Assembly (NCBI RefSeq): GCF_947497275.1
Contig: NZ_CANMFS010000005.1
Span: 1 to 64,000 of the forward strand
Length of the DNA: 64,000 nt
Source: an uncultured Sulfitobacter sp.
Lineage (GTDB): Bacteria > Pseudomonadota > Alphaproteobacteria > Rhodobacterales > Rhodobacteraceae
Direction: 5' to 3'
Positions 25,979 to 36,055 of the stretch are shown here, in pieces; positions within the stretch are counted from its first letter, which is position 1, and each line of letters begins with the position of its first letter. The position numbers and the translations under genes were made by a program. The notes beneath the pieces were generated by a model. It searched no databases, was not told the DNA's origin, and saw only the letters and a program-made list of their open reading frames with translations.

Positions 25979-26009
25979 GCCGCGCCCGTCCTTCGGGCGC
26001 GGCTTTTTA
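25979..26009 (+). terminator. Rho-independent terminator of the bd oxidase operon
   Basis: GCCGCGCCCG and CGGGCGCGGC form a perfect 10-bp stem around a 5-base loop, followed at once by TTTTTA. It is a textbook intrinsic terminator directly after the 36-codon gene. Confidence 0.92.
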
Positions 26010-26083
26010 TTCGGATCGGGGTTGCCTTGTGCGCGGGCTGCTTTCACTTTGCGGCGGAAGTTGATTTTCGAGGGAGGCAGGCA

Positions 26084-27049
26084 ATGCGTGCATATCAGGT
26101 CTTGGCCCACAACACACCACCGAAGCTGCGCGAGGTGGAGATGCCGGTCGCCGGTCCGGGCGAGGTGGTGATAGAGGTCGCGACCTGTGGCCTCAATTTC
26201 GCGGATCTTCTGCTGATCAAGGGCACCTATCAGGAAAAGCCGCTGCTGCCGGCGACGCTGGGCATGGAAATGGCCGGGACGGTTACGCAACTGGGCGAAG
26301 GGGTTACTGATTTCCAGGTTGGACAGCACGTCGCGGCCTACGCGGGCCATGGCGGACTGGCGGATTACGCAAAGCTCCCCGGCGCGCTGTGCGTACCGAT
26401 GCCGCAAGAGATGCCCTTCAGCGACGCGGCGGCGTTTCTGATCGCCTACGGCACCAGCCACATCGCGCTCGCACACAAGGCGAAGCTGAAAGCGGGTGAG
26501 CGGCTGCTCGTGCTCGGCGCGTCGGGCGGCATCGGGCTGACGGCAGTAGAGTTGGGCAAGGTGATGGGCGCGGAGGTGATCGCCTGCGCGCGCGGTGCGG
26601 ACAAGCTGGAGATCTGCCGCCAAATGGGTGCTGATCACCTTATTGATTCCGATACCGTCGACATCCGCGAGACGGTCAAGGCGCTCGGCGGGGCTGATGT
26701 TGTCTATGACCCCATCGGCGGCGCGCAGTTCGACGCCGCTTTTCGTGCCTGCAATCGGGGAGCGCGCCTGCTGCCTTTGGGATTTGCCAGCGGCGAGGTG
26801 CCGCAGATCCCGGCGAACATCCTGCTGGTCAAGAACATGAGCGTTCTGGGCTTCTATATCGGGGGCTATATAACGCTTGCTCCGAAGGTTCTGACCGACA
26901 GTTTCGCCACTCTGATGGCGTGGTACACCGACGGTCGCATTAAGCCCCATGTAAGCAACGTGCTGCCGCTGGAGCGCGCGGATGAGGCGCTGGATCTTTT
27001 GCGGACCCGCAAGGCGACCGGCAAGGTGGTGATCGACCTGAAAGGCTAG
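26084..27049 (+). CDS. NADPH:quinone oxidoreductase family protein (zinc-free MDR)
   Basis: This 321-aa medium-chain dehydrogenase/reductase of the quinone oxidoreductase type has a GroES-like N-terminal domain. The Rossmann domain carries VLGASGGIGLTAVELGK (about 144-160). CGLNFADLLLIKG near residue 40 replaces the catalytic zinc ligands, so the enzyme should be zinc-independent. It probably reduces quinones or enones, or acts on an acyl-CoA-derived substrate. The start at 26084 follows a strong GGGAGG ribosome site. Its stop codon overlaps that of the convergent DMT transporter gene. Confidence 0.88.
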   Translation: MRAYQVLAHNTPPKLREVEMPVAGPGEVVIEVATCGLNFADLLLIKGTYQEKPLLPATLGMEMAGTVTQLGEGVTDFQVGQHVAAYAGHGGLADYAKLPGALCVPMPQEMPFSDAAAFLIAYGTSHIALAHKAKLKAGERLLVLGASGGIGLTAVELGKVMGAEVIACARGADKLEICRQMGADHLIDSDTVDIRETVKALGGADVVYDPIGGAQFDAAFRACNRGARLLPLGFASGEVPQIPANILLVKNMSVLGFYIGGYITLAPKVLTDSFATLMAWYTDGRIKPHVSNVLPLERADEALDLLRTRKATGKVVIDLKG

Positions 27050-28026
27050 TGCCGCCGCGCGACGGGGCGCGGGGTGACACGCGCCGCCTTGTAGCGTTCG
27101 CGGAAGAACACAAACAGACCCGATGCGAGGATCAGCGCGATCCCGACCCAGACCTCCCACGTCGGCAGGTCGCCAAAGATCATCAGCCCCCAGAATACCG
27201 ACAACGGCAGGCCGATATATTCAAAAGGTGCCACCGTTGCGGCATCCGCGATGCGGTAGGCTTGCGACAGGCAATACCCGATCAGCGCCCCGTTGACACC
27301 CAGACCCAACAGCACCCAGCGGTCTTCGGGCGGCGGAATGATCCAGGCACGCAGCAGGAACTGAATCGACGCATTGTCCGTACCTGCTGCAAACCTGCCA
27401 TCGCCGGCAATGGCGAAAAACACGATGGACACCACGATGAATGCGCCCTGAATATAGATCGCGAGTGCCGATGCCTTTGCCTTCACGCCCAGCTTGCGGG
27501 TCATCAACTGGTTCAGGGCATAGGTCAGCGCCGCCAGCACCGGAAGCAACAGCACGATACGCGAGGCGATCAGCGTTTCGGACGGAACCCAGGGCCGCTG
27601 CATGATGATCACGCCGATAAACCCGACCAGTACCGCACCAAGACGCAGGGGGCCGACCCGTTCGCCCAGAATGGGGATCGACAAAAGCGTGATGAAAAGG
27701 GGGGCCGCGAAAAACAGCGCCGTCGCATCCGCGAGCGGCAAGACCGCCAACGCCAGAAAGAACGACATGTTCGAAATCACGACAAGAACGCCGCGCAGGA
27801 TGTGAAGCCAGGGCGTATCGGTGCGCAACGCGGGCCAGCCGCCTTCGAATTGCAGGAAAACCATGCTGAACAAAATCGCAATGGCGGAGCGGAAAAAGAC
27901 GATCTGATGGAGCGGATAGCCCGACGACAGCTGTTTGATCAGCATATCGTTGCCGGAAATACAAAGGACGCCGAACAACACGAAGGCAATCGCGGCGCCG
28001 GCACGGTTCTGGGCTAGGGCGTTCAT
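27046..28026 (-). CDS. DMT superfamily (EamA) transporter
   Basis: This 326-aa protein has ten predicted membrane helices in two EamA repeats, the first with LRGVLVVISNMSFFLALAVL and the second with LGLGVNGALIGYCLSQAYR. The family exports metabolites or amino acids, and substrate cannot be assigned. A conserved basic C terminus (RERYKAARVTPRPVARRH) lies on the cytoplasmic side. The start MNALAQNRAG at 28026 is preferred because the longer frame would extend into the promoter shared with the divergent CoxG-like gene. Confidence 0.85.
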   Translation of the reverse strand: MNALAQNRAGAAIAFVLFGVLCISGNDMLIKQLSSGYPLHQIVFFRSAIAILFSMVFLQFEGGWPALRTDTPWLHILRGVLVVISNMSFFLALAVLPLADATALFFAAPLFITLLSIPILGERVGPLRLGAVLVGFIGVIIMQRPWVPSETLIASRIVLLLPVLAALTYALNQLMTRKLGVKAKASALAIYIQGAFIVVSIVFFAIAGDGRFAAGTDNASIQFLLRAWIIPPPEDRWVLLGLGVNGALIGYCLSQAYRIADAATVAPFEYIGLPLSVFWGLMIFGDLPTWEVWVGIALILASGLFVFFRERYKAARVTPRPVARRH

Positions 28027-28105
28027 ACCCGCACCCTCATCAATCCCGTTGCGGGTGTCCAGAAAAATACCTAGCGTAGCGGCATAGGAATTGAGGAGGC
28101 TTCCC

Positions 28106-28615
28106 ATGCAGATGAGCGACACCCGCCAGATCGCAGTATCCCCGGCGCAGGTCTATGCCGCGTTGCTGGACCCGGAGGTGCTCAAGGCGTGCGTTCCGGG
28201 CGCGCAGGAGGTGACAGGCTCGCCCCAGGAGGGGTTCGAGGCAACCGTTGTGCAAAAAGTCGGACCGGTGAAGGCGACCTTCAAAGGCGAGGTGGAGATC
28301 AGCGATATGGTCGAGAACACATCGTTGAAGCTGTCGGGCACGGGCAAGGGCGGGGCTGCAGGTTTTGCCAAGGGCGAGGCCGACGTGCGGCTCGTCGAAA
28401 ACGACGGCGGCTGCGAGCTGAGCTATGATGTGGAGGCCAAGGTGGGCGGCAAGCTTGCGCAGCTTGGCAGCCGGATCATCGACGGTTTCGCCAAGAAGAT
28501 GGCCGATCAGTTCTTTTCCAACCTTCAGGAACAACTGGAAGGACCGGCACCAGAAGACGAGGGCGATGATGATGCACCGTCAAAAAAGGGCTGGTTCGGA
28601 CGGGCCAAAGGCTGA
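28106..28615 (+). CDS. CoxG-like SRPBCC (carbon monoxide dehydrogenase subunit G family) protein
   Basis: This 169-aa protein is of the CoxG family. It has a START/SRPBCC-type beta-alpha-beta fold with SPAQVYAALLDPEVLKACVPG (about 12-32), followed by a 30-residue acidic linker (EDEGDDDAPS) and a basic, aromatic tail. CoxG helps attach CO dehydrogenase to the membrane, but no coxMSL genes are in the window, so the role here is unknown. The start at 28106 follows AGGAGG, a very strong ribosome site. Confidence 0.85.
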   Translation: MQMSDTRQIAVSPAQVYAALLDPEVLKACVPGAQEVTGSPQEGFEATVVQKVGPVKATFKGEVEISDMVENTSLKLSGTGKGGAAGFAKGEADVRLVENDGGCELSYDVEAKVGGKLAQLGSRIIDGFAKKMADQFFSNLQEQLEGPAPEDEGDDDAPSKKGWFGRAKG

Positions 28616-28682
28616 AACCGCGGCCCCTTGTTGACCGCGCACGATCCGTTCTAGGTAGTGGCACCTGATAGCGGAGAGTGCC

Positions 28683-29611
<929 letters not shown>

Positions 29612-29615
<4 letters not shown>

Positions 29616-30373
29616 ACTGGACCGCGATAAAATCCATCTATGTCTTCGAGATGGCCCGGTTTTTCCGAACCATGGCGCAAAGCTTCATTTCGCCAGTGCT
29701 GTCGACCTCGCTTTATTTCGTGGTGTTCGGCGCAGCCATCGGCAGCCGCATCGACCAAGTCGAGGGGGTCAGTTATGGCGCGTTCATTGTGCCGGGGCTG
29801 ATCATGCTGAGCGTCATCACCCAATCGATCTCCAACGCCAGTTTCGGTATCTACTTCCCTAAATTCATAGGCACGATATTCGAACTCTTGTCGGCGCCTG
29901 TGAATTTTCTGGAGATCGTGATGGGATACGTCGGAGCGGCGGCGACAAAGGCGCTCTTTATCGGTGTGATCATCCTGTTCACGGCCTTCCTCTTCGTGGA
30001 TTTCGAAATTCAGCATCCGCTGGCAATGGTCGGCTTTCTGGTACTGACCTGTATCAGCTTCGCGTTGATGGGATTCATCATCGGTATCTGGGCGGGTAAC
30101 TTTGAACAATTGCAACTGGTGCCGCTGCTGATCGTGACGCCGCTGGTGTTCCTAGGCGGCTCTTTCTACTCGATCTCGATGTTGCAGCCGGTCTGGCAGG
30201 TGATCTCTCACTTCAACCCGGTGGTCTATTTGATTTCGGGCTTCCGCTGGTCGTTCTTCGGTACGGCGGATGTGCCGATCGGCATCAGCCTGTTGGCAAT
30301 CGCCGGATTCACCGGCCTGTGTCTGGCGGTCATCTGGTGGATCTTCCGCACCGGCTGGCGGATCCGAGAATGA
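29612..30373 (+). CDS. ABC-2 type exporter permease
   Basis: This 253-aa membrane protein of the ABC-2 family has six helices. The conserved [20 protein letters not shown] segment lies near residue 67, and the carboxyl part holds [16 protein letters not shown] with [17 protein letters not shown], a family fingerprint. It pairs with the ATPase just upstream (ATGA overlap). The arrangement of one ATPase and one permease suggests a homodimeric half-transporter of the YadG/YadH kind. Confidence 0.92.
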
Positions 30374-30437
30374 GCGAGGGCAGTTATTCGTGCCGACCTC
30401 CTTGTTGCTGGGGCAGTCGGGCTCTACATGTAGCGTC

Positions 30438-31238
30438 ATGAAACGCTGGCTTCCCTTCTTTCTGAAATCCGAGCCTACGGTGGCCGTCATTCGGCTGTCG
30501 GGGATGATCGCGTCCTCTGGACGCGCGACGCTTAACGATGCGACCATTGGCCCTGTGATCGAGAAAGCCTTTTCGAAAGGCAAACCCGTCGCCGTGGCTC
30601 TTGAGGTGAACTCGCCGGGCGGCAGCCCTGTGCAATCCTCGTTGATCGCGGCGCGGATCCGGCGCTTGGCGAAGGAAAAGAACATTCCGGTGCTTGCCTT
30701 CGTCGAGGATGTCGCGGCGTCCGGGGGCTACTGGCTCGCCGTCGCGGCGGACGAGATCTATGCCGACTCGAATTCGGTTGTCGGTTCCATCGGTGTGATC
30801 TCAGCAGGGTTCGGCGTGCATGAGTTGCTGGAGAAAAACGGCGTGGAGCGGCGTGTCTACACTGCCGGAAACTCAAAATCCATGCTGGACCCCTTCCGCC
30901 CGGAGAAACCGGAGGACGTGGCACGGCTCAAGGAGTTGCTCGAAGATATTCATGCCAATTTTAAGGAGCACATCACGGAACGGCGCGCGGGTAAGCTGCC
31001 CCAGGACCGCGATCTGTTCACCGGTGAGATCTGGCTGGCTCGCAAGGCGACCGAGCTGGGCCTGATCGACGGCATCGGACACCTGAAACCCCATCTCCAG
31101 AAGCGTTTCGGCGAAAAGGTGCAGTTGCGCCGATACGGCGCAAAGCGCGGATTTCTCAGCCGTTTTGGTGCGCGAATCATCGGCGACGCGTTGCACGGCG
31201 TCGAAGAGCGCGCACAATTCGCGCGGTTCGGACTTTAG
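30438..31238 (+). CDS. S49 family (SppA/SohB-like) peptidase
   Basis: This 266-aa protease is of the short SppA/SohB type. ALEVNSPGGSPVQSS (about 50-64) forms the oxyanion region. The nucleophile serine is in DVAASGGYWLA (about 95-105), and the general-base lysine is in YTAGNSKSMLDPF (about 139-151). The family degrades signal peptides or membrane protein fragments. No clear N-terminal membrane anchor is visible. It is followed one base later by a 55-codon gene and then an antiporter gene, probably one transcript. Confidence 0.9.
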   Translation: MKRWLPFFLKSEPTVAVIRLSGMIASSGRATLNDATIGPVIEKAFSKGKPVAVALEVNSPGGSPVQSSLIAARIRRLAKEKNIPVLAFVEDVAASGGYWLAVAADEIYADSNSVVGSIGVISAGFGVHELLEKNGVERRVYTAGNSKSMLDPFRPEKPEDVARLKELLEDIHANFKEHITERRAGKLPQDRDLFTGEIWLARKATELGLIDGIGHLKPHLQKRFGEKVQLRRYGAKRGFLSRFGARIIGDALHGVEERAQFARFGL

Positions 31239-31239
31239 T

Positions 31240-31407
31240 ATGATCCTCAAGATTGTTGCCTTGTTCCTCGTGTTTATCGGCGTGCTCGGCTGGTTCGGTA
31301 AAATGCACTGGATCGGTGGCAAGGCGCTGACACAGCGCAAATGCCGCAGTTGCGGACGGTACCGGATTGGCAAAGGCCCCTGCGGTTGTGGGGAGAAAAA
31401 CGGATGA
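31240..31407 (+). CDS. 55-aa membrane microprotein with a zinc-ribbon-like tail
   Basis: The N-terminal helix (MILKIVALFLVFIGVLGWFG) is followed by KCRSCGRYRIGKGPCGCGEK, a CxxC...CxC cluster that would bind zinc in a small ribbon. The gene starts one base after the S49 peptidase stop, and its stop overlaps the antiporter start (ATGA), so it is tightly coupled to both. I do not recognise a named family. A membrane-tethered zinc ribbon next to a membrane protease could recruit substrates, but that is a guess. Confidence 0.75.
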   Translation: MILKIVALFLVFIGVLGWFGKMHWIGGKALTQRKCRSCGRYRIGKGPCGCGEKNG

Positions 31408-32366
31408 TGACAGCATGGCTTCTGTGCGGTCTGGGGCTGGTCATCCTGCTGCTCGCGGGTGATGCGCTGGTGAAAGGGGCGGTGAACCTCAGCCTGCGGT
31501 TGGGTGTTCCTGCGTTGATCGTCAGCCTGACGATCGTCGCCTTCGGGACATCCGCACCCGAGCTGCTTATTTCGATCAAGGCCGTACTGGACGGTGTTCC
31601 CGGTCTTGCGCTGGGTAACGTCGTCGGGTCCAATACTGCCAATGTTCTCTTGGTGCTTGGCGTTCCGGCCATACTAGCGACGATGCACACGTCCGAGTTC
31701 AACACCCGCAAGTCCTATCTGCACATGATAGCGGCCTCCGTGCTGTTCATCGCACTGGCGTTCCGCGGCGTCTTCGACTGGATCGCCGCGCTCGTGCTGT
31801 TGGCTGCGCTCACGGCAATGTTGTTGGATGCGGCGCGCGATGCCAACGCGCACCGAAAGGCGGACCAGGCGGATAACGCAACGGACGAAGAAGAGATCGA
31901 GGGCGTCGATCCCGACATGCCCGGCTGGCGCATCGGCGTGTACCTCGTTCTGGGCCTTGTCGGTCTGCCGCTGGGGGCCTCCCTGCTGGTCGATAACGCG
32001 ACGATCATCGCGCGTACTTTCGGGATCAGCGAAACCGTTATCGGGCTGACGCTGGTTGCCATCGGCACATCCCTGCCCGAACTTGCAACGACCGTGGTCG
32101 CCGCCTTGCGGCGGCAGGCCGACGTTGCGCTTGGCAACGTGATCGGGTCCAACATGTTTAATCTGTTGGGGATCATCGGGATCGCCAGTCTGGTCGGGCC
32201 GATCACAGTCGATCCCGAATTCCTCCGGTTCGATCTGTGGGTCATGCTGTGCGCATCCTTGCTCTTGATACCGTTTGTTTATCTAGGCAGGAACGTGACC
32301 CGGCTTTGGGGCGTCATCTTGACCCTGCTTTATGGGGGCTACCTGTTCCTTTTGCTGGCAACCTGA
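31404..32366 (+). CDS. Calcium/sodium antiporter (YrbG family, CaCA superfamily)
   Basis: This 320-aa protein has ten helices in two inverted repeats, each with the ion-binding alpha motif. These are VAFGTSAPELLISIKA with GNVVGSNTANVLLVLG in the first half, and VAIGTSLPELATTVVAA with GNVIGSNMFNLLGI in the second. The two repeats are separated by an acidic cytoplasmic loop (ATDEEEIEGVDPD). It exchanges cations, probably Ca2+ for Na+ or H+. The start at 31404 overlaps the upstream microprotein stop. Confidence 0.93.
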   Translation: MMTAWLLCGLGLVILLLAGDALVKGAVNLSLRLGVPALIVSLTIVAFGTSAPELLISIKAVLDGVPGLALGNVVGSNTANVLLVLGVPAILATMHTSEFNTRKSYLHMIAASVLFIALAFRGVFDWIAALVLLAALTAMLLDAARDANAHRKADQADNATDEEEIEGVDPDMPGWRIGVYLVLGLVGLPLGASLLVDNATIIARTFGISETVIGLTLVAIGTSLPELATTVVAALRRQADVALGNVIGSNMFNLLGIIGIASLVGPITVDPEFLRFDLWVMLCASLLLIPFVYLGRNVTRLWGVILTLLYGGYLFLLLAT

Positions 32367-32376
32367 GGATCTGGGT

Positions 32377-33156
32377 ATGAGAAAAGGATTGGTGACTGGC
32401 GCGGGCAAACGGCTGGGCCGCGCGATGGCACTGTATCTGGGTAAGCGCGGGTATGACGTGGCCGTGCACTATGCGACCTCTGCTGAAGAGGCGGAAAGCG
32501 TTGCGCAAGCGATACGCGCGATGGGGCGCTCCGCAGAAACCATTCAGGCAGATCTGCTGGAAGAAAGTGCGATGACGCAGCTGTTGCCCGATGCTGCCGA
32601 GGCCTTGGGCGGGCCGATTACCTGCCTGATCAACAATGCGTCGATATTTGAATACGACAATATCACGGATGCGACCCTGACCAGCTGGGACAGACACATG
32701 AGGTCCAACCTGCGCGCCCCTTTCGTGCTGACCCAGGCGATGGCGGCGCAAGGGCTGGCTGCGGGCACGGATGAAAAGGGCGAGCCGGTTGCAGCCGGTC
32801 TGGTCATCAACATGCTTGACCAGCGGGTGCGCAAACTTACGCCTGAATTCATGACTTACACGATTGCCAAGATGGGGTTGTGGGCGTTTACGCAGACCGC
32901 GGCGCAGGCGCTTACGCCGGCGATCCGGGTGAACGCAATCGGACCCGGACCGACGTTGCAAGGCGCGCGTCAGTCACAGTCGCATTTCGACGCCCAACGC
33001 GCGGCAACGGTACTGGGCAGGGGGGCAAACGCGGAGGATATAACAGCTGCTTTGGGGTATTTTCTCGACGCGCCCGCAGTTACAGGTCAGCTCCTGTGCG
33101 TGGATGGCGGGCAACATCTCGCGTGGCAGACCCCGGACGTGATCGGCATGGAATAG
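32377..33156 (+). CDS. Short-chain dehydrogenase, FolM/pteridine-reductase-like
   Basis: This 259-aa SDR has a cofactor motif TGAGKRLGRAM (about 6-16), in which the arginine suggests NADPH, INNASIFEYD and the active-site YTIAK, with VNAIGPGPTLQG after it. The GKRLGR version of the Rossmann loop and the N-N-A-S-x-F segment are characteristic of FolM dihydromonapterin/pteridine reductases. The C-terminal GQLLCVDGGQHLAW is also typical. It may reduce a pterin used for folate or molybdopterin-related metabolism. Exact substrate is inferred by resemblance only. Confidence 0.85.
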   Translation: MRKGLVTGAGKRLGRAMALYLGKRGYDVAVHYATSAEEAESVAQAIRAMGRSAETIQADLLEESAMTQLLPDAAEALGGPITCLINNASIFEYDNITDATLTSWDRHMRSNLRAPFVLTQAMAAQGLAAGTDEKGEPVAAGLVINMLDQRVRKLTPEFMTYTIAKMGLWAFTQTAAQALTPAIRVNAIGPGPTLQGARQSQSHFDAQRAATVLGRGANAEDITAALGYFLDAPAVTGQLLCVDGGQHLAWQTPDVIGME

Positions 33157-33360
33157 CTCGGCGGCGCGATAGTTTTGCACTTGTGCAATCCAGAGGGGTG
33201 AAATGTTACCGAAACATGCGGAAATGAACGAAAAAGAAGGAGCTAATTTTAATTGTTGAGCATATACAGTGACTTATATATGTGCCCAAAAAATAGGCAG
33301 GTTAACGAAGCGGTTTGAAAACAACGAAAAAATGCGGTTCGGTGAAAGTTATAGGCAGAG

Positions 33361-33369
33361 TTATCCACA
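33361..33369 (+). promoter_or_regulatory. Single perfect DnaA box in an AT-rich spacer
   Basis: TTATCCACA matches the consensus high-affinity DnaA box. It sits in the 282-bp spacer between the SDR gene and uvrC, which is clearly more AT-rich than the surrounding genes. Only one good box was found, and no dnaA, hemE or parAB genes are near, so it is not enough to call an origin. A short palindrome TTGCAC-TT-GTGCAA lies at about 33174-33187. Confidence 0.4.
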
Positions 33370-33438
33370 GCAAAAGTGGACAGCTTACCTATTGATGCCG
33401 TTGCCAAAACATGAAGTAGAAAGAAGAATCGGACGGAC

Positions 33439-35304
33439 ATGGCAGCACCCGCTGAAAACCCTGCAACCGGTCACGAGGTCATCCAAGGGTATCTGAAAAC
33501 CTTGGATGGATCGCCGGGAGTGTACCGGATGCTAGACAGTGACAGTCGCGTGCTTTACGTCGGCAAGGCGCGCAACCTGCGCGCGCGCGTCGCCAGTTAC
33601 GCCCGTCCATCCGGCCACTCGCCGCGCATTGCCCGGATGATCGCGAACACCGCCGCGATGATGTTCCTGACGACCAAGACGGAAACCGAGGCACTGCTGC
33701 TCGAGCAGAACCTGATCAAGCAGCTCAAGCCGAAATTCAACGTCCTGCTGCGCGACGACAAGAGCTTTCCCAATATATTGGTGACAGCGGACCACGACTA
33801 TCCGCAGATCAAAAAACACCGTGGCGCCAAGAAGGAGAAGGGCGCCTATTACGGCCCCTTCGCAAGCGCGGGTGCGGTGAACCGGACCCTGAACCAGCTT
33901 CAGCGCGTTTTCCTGCTGCGTGATTGTTCTAACGCGATGTTCGAAAGCCGCACGCGGCCCTGTCTGCAATACCAGATCAAACGCTGCTCGGCGCCCTGTG
34001 TAGGCAAAATCAGTGCGGCGGAATATGGTCAGACGGTACGCGATGCGCAAAAGTTTCTGGCTGGCAAGACCACGGACATCCAGGCCCGTTTGGCCAGTGA
34101 GATGGCGAAGGCGTCCGAAGAGATGGAGTTTGAGCGCGCGGCAGCCCTGCGCGATCGGATCAAGGCGCTGACCCAGGTGCAGACCGCGCAGGGGATCAAT
34201 CCCAAGGGCGTCGACGACGCAGACATCATCGCGTTGCACCTCCAGGACGGGCAGGCCTGCGTGCAGGTGTTTTTCATCCGCTCGGGTCAGAACTGGGGCA
34301 ATCACGACTATTACCCGCGCGTGGGCGAGGATGTGGATGCGGCAGAAGTGCTCGAAGCGTTTATCGGCCAATTCTACGACACCCGTGAGCCACCGCGACA
34401 GCTGATCCTGAGTAACCAGATCGAAAACCCCGATCTGATGACGGAAGCCCTGTCTGGAAAGCTGGGTCGCAAGGTCGAGCTTTTGGTGCCGCGCCGCGGC
34501 GAGAAAGCAGAACTGGTGGATGGCGCGTTGCGCAACGCACGCGAGAGCCTCGCACGCAAGATGGCAGAAACGGCAACTCAAAAGAACCTGCTGAACGGGC
34601 TGACCGAGGCGTTCGACCTGCCGAAGGTTCCGGAACGGATCGAGGTGTACGACAACTCTCACATCCAAGGCTCTTTTGCAGTGGGCGCCATGGTGGTCGC
34701 CGGTCCCGAAGGAATGATGAAGAACCAGTATCGCAAATTCAATATCCGAGGCGAGGACCTGACACCGGGGGACGACTTCGGCATGATGAAAGAAGTACTG
34801 ATGCGCCGGTTCAAGAGGCTTATCAAGGAAGATCCCGACCGTACGAACGGCATGTGGCCGGATCTGCTTTTGATCGACGGCGGAGCCGGGCAGGTAAGTG
34901 CGGTGCATGCGATCATGAAAGAATACGGTGTAGACGATATTCCGATGGTCGGCGTGGCCAAGGGAATCGACCGTGACGCAGGCAAGGAAGAATTCTATCG
35001 CACGGAAAAACCGGTCAAGGCGCTGCGCCATAACGATCCGGTGTTGTATTTCATCCAGCGGATGCGCGACGAGGCGCACCGCTTCGCCATTGGTACGCAC
35101 AGGGCAAAGAGGGCCAAGGCGGTGGGGGCCACGCCGTTGGACGACGTGCCGGGCGTCGGTGCGGCACGTAAACGGTCATTGCTGGCGCATTTCGGTTCGG
35201 CGAAGGCAGTTGGCCGCGCGAATCTGAACGATCTCAAGGCGGTCGATGGTGTGTCGGATGCGCTGGCAGAGACGATTTATGCCTATTTCCACGAGCGCGG
35301 TTAG
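33439..35304 (+). CDS. uvrC: Excinuclease ABC subunit C
   Basis: This 621-aa subunit makes both incisions in nucleotide excision repair. The GIY-YIG nuclease domain comes first (SPGVYRMLDSDSRVLYVGKA, about 25-44, with the 3' incision site). The four-Cys segment CLQYQIKRCSAPCVG and a UVR motif around 210-245 follow. The C-terminal RNase H-like endonuclease (VYDNSHIQGS, about 407-416) and tandem helix-hairpin-helix repeats close the protein. It is the first gene of the common uvrC-pgsA-moaD-moaE order. The start MAAPAENPATG follows a weak ribosome site. Confidence 0.96.
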   Translation: MAAPAENPATGHEVIQGYLKTLDGSPGVYRMLDSDSRVLYVGKARNLRARVASYARPSGHSPRIARMIANTAAMMFLTTKTETEALLLEQNLIKQLKPKFNVLLRDDKSFPNILVTADHDYPQIKKHRGAKKEKGAYYGPFASAGAVNRTLNQLQRVFLLRDCSNAMFESRTRPCLQYQIKRCSAPCVGKISAAEYGQTVRDAQKFLAGKTTDIQARLASEMAKASEEMEFERAAALRDRIKALTQVQTAQGINPKGVDDADIIALHLQDGQACVQVFFIRSGQNWGNHDYYPRVGEDVDAAEVLEAFIGQFYDTREPPRQLILSNQIENPDLMTEALSGKLGRKVELLVPRRGEKAELVDGALRNARESLARKMAETATQKNLLNGLTEAFDLPKVPERIEVYDNSHIQGSFAVGAMVVAGPEGMMKNQYRKFNIRGEDLTPGDDFGMMKEVLMRRFKRLIKEDPDRTNGMWPDLLLIDGGAGQVSAVHAIMKEYGVDDIPMVGVAKGIDRDAGKEEFYRTEKPVKALRHNDPVLYFIQRMRDEAHRFAIGTHRAKRAKAVGATPLDDVPGVGAARKRSLLAHFGSAKAVGRANLNDLKAVDGVSDALAETIYAYFHERG

Positions 35305-35389
35305 CGTGTGCACCGACACTGCAGCTTGGGCAGGCGCGGCGAAGGGGTTCGTGCTTTTCCACCGCCTGCGCGCGGTGTAGGGTGCGCTT

Positions 35390-36055
35390 ATGAAGTGGAA
35401 TTTACCCAATATCCTGACTGTTCTGCGGTTGCTTGCCGCACCTGCGGTGGCGGTCATGTTTTTGTATTTCACCCGTCCCTATGCGGACTGGTTCGCGCTG
35501 TTGCTGTTTGTGTCGGCGGCGGTGACGGATTGGTTCGACGGCTATCTCGCGCGGGCCTGGAAGCAGGAGACGAAGCTGGGCGCGATGCTGGACCCAATCG
35601 CGGACAAGGCGATGGTCGTCATCGCGCTGATGGTCATCGTCGGATTTTCCAGTTGGTCGCCCTGGCTGATCCTGCCCGCGACACTGATCCTATTCCGCGA
35701 GGTATTCGTATCGGGCTTGCGTGAATATCTTGGCGATACCGCAGGCACGTTGAAAGTCACCAAGCTGGCGAAATGGAAGACGACGTTCCAGATGACCGCC
35801 ATTGCCGTGCTGTTTTCCCAGGGCGTGTTCGAACACTACCTCGGTATGAGCGTGTTCGGCATGGACGAGGTATTGATTCAGGACATTCTGAACGGCAACG
35901 AGGAAGATATCCTGGGCCTCGGCTGGAAGTTGTTTGCGATGGAATGGTCGGGGCGTATCGGATTGTTGTTGCTGTGGGTCGCCGCGGCGCTGACGGCGCT
36001 GACCGGCGTAGACTATTTCGCCAAGGCATTGCCACATCTGAAGGAGAACCGCTGA
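35390..36055 (+). CDS. pgsA: CDP-diacylglycerol-glycerol-3-phosphate phosphatidyltransferase
   Basis: This 221-aa membrane enzyme starts phosphatidylglycerol synthesis by swapping CMP for glycerol-3-phosphate. The CDP-alcohol phosphotransferase signature DGxxAR...G...D...D is present as WFDGYLARAW and LGAMLDPIADK (about 47-68). Hydrophobic helices fill the remainder. The protein is slightly longer than E. coli PgsA because of an extra loop around 145-180. Its stop overlaps the moaD start codon (TGATG). Confidence 0.95.
   Translation: MKWNLPNILTVLRLLAAPAVAVMFLYFTRPYADWFALLLFVSAAVTDWFDGYLARAWKQETKLGAMLDPIADKAMVVIALMVIVGFSSWSPWLILPATLILFREVFVSGLREYLGDTAGTLKVTKLAKWKTTFQMTAIAVLFSQGVFEHYLGMSVFGMDEVLIQDILNGNEEDILGLGWKLFAMEWSGRIGLLLLWVAAALTALTGVDYFAKALPHLKENR

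Noticed and set aside
28106..28615. Carbon monoxide dehydrogenase locus
   Set aside because: Only a CoxG-like protein is present; no coxM, coxS or coxL genes occur in the window, and CoxG-like proteins are often orphans.
33337..33351. LexA-like half sites (GTTC-N7-GTTA) upstream of uvrC
   Set aside because: The alphaproteobacterial SOS box is GTTC-N7-GTTC, and the second half here has a mismatch in its last base. One near match in an AT-rich spacer is not enough to claim SOS control.
33157..33438. Possible replication origin upstream of uvrC
   Set aside because: Only one good DnaA box was found, with no cluster, no dnaA, parAB or hemE nearby, and no skew could be computed from this window.
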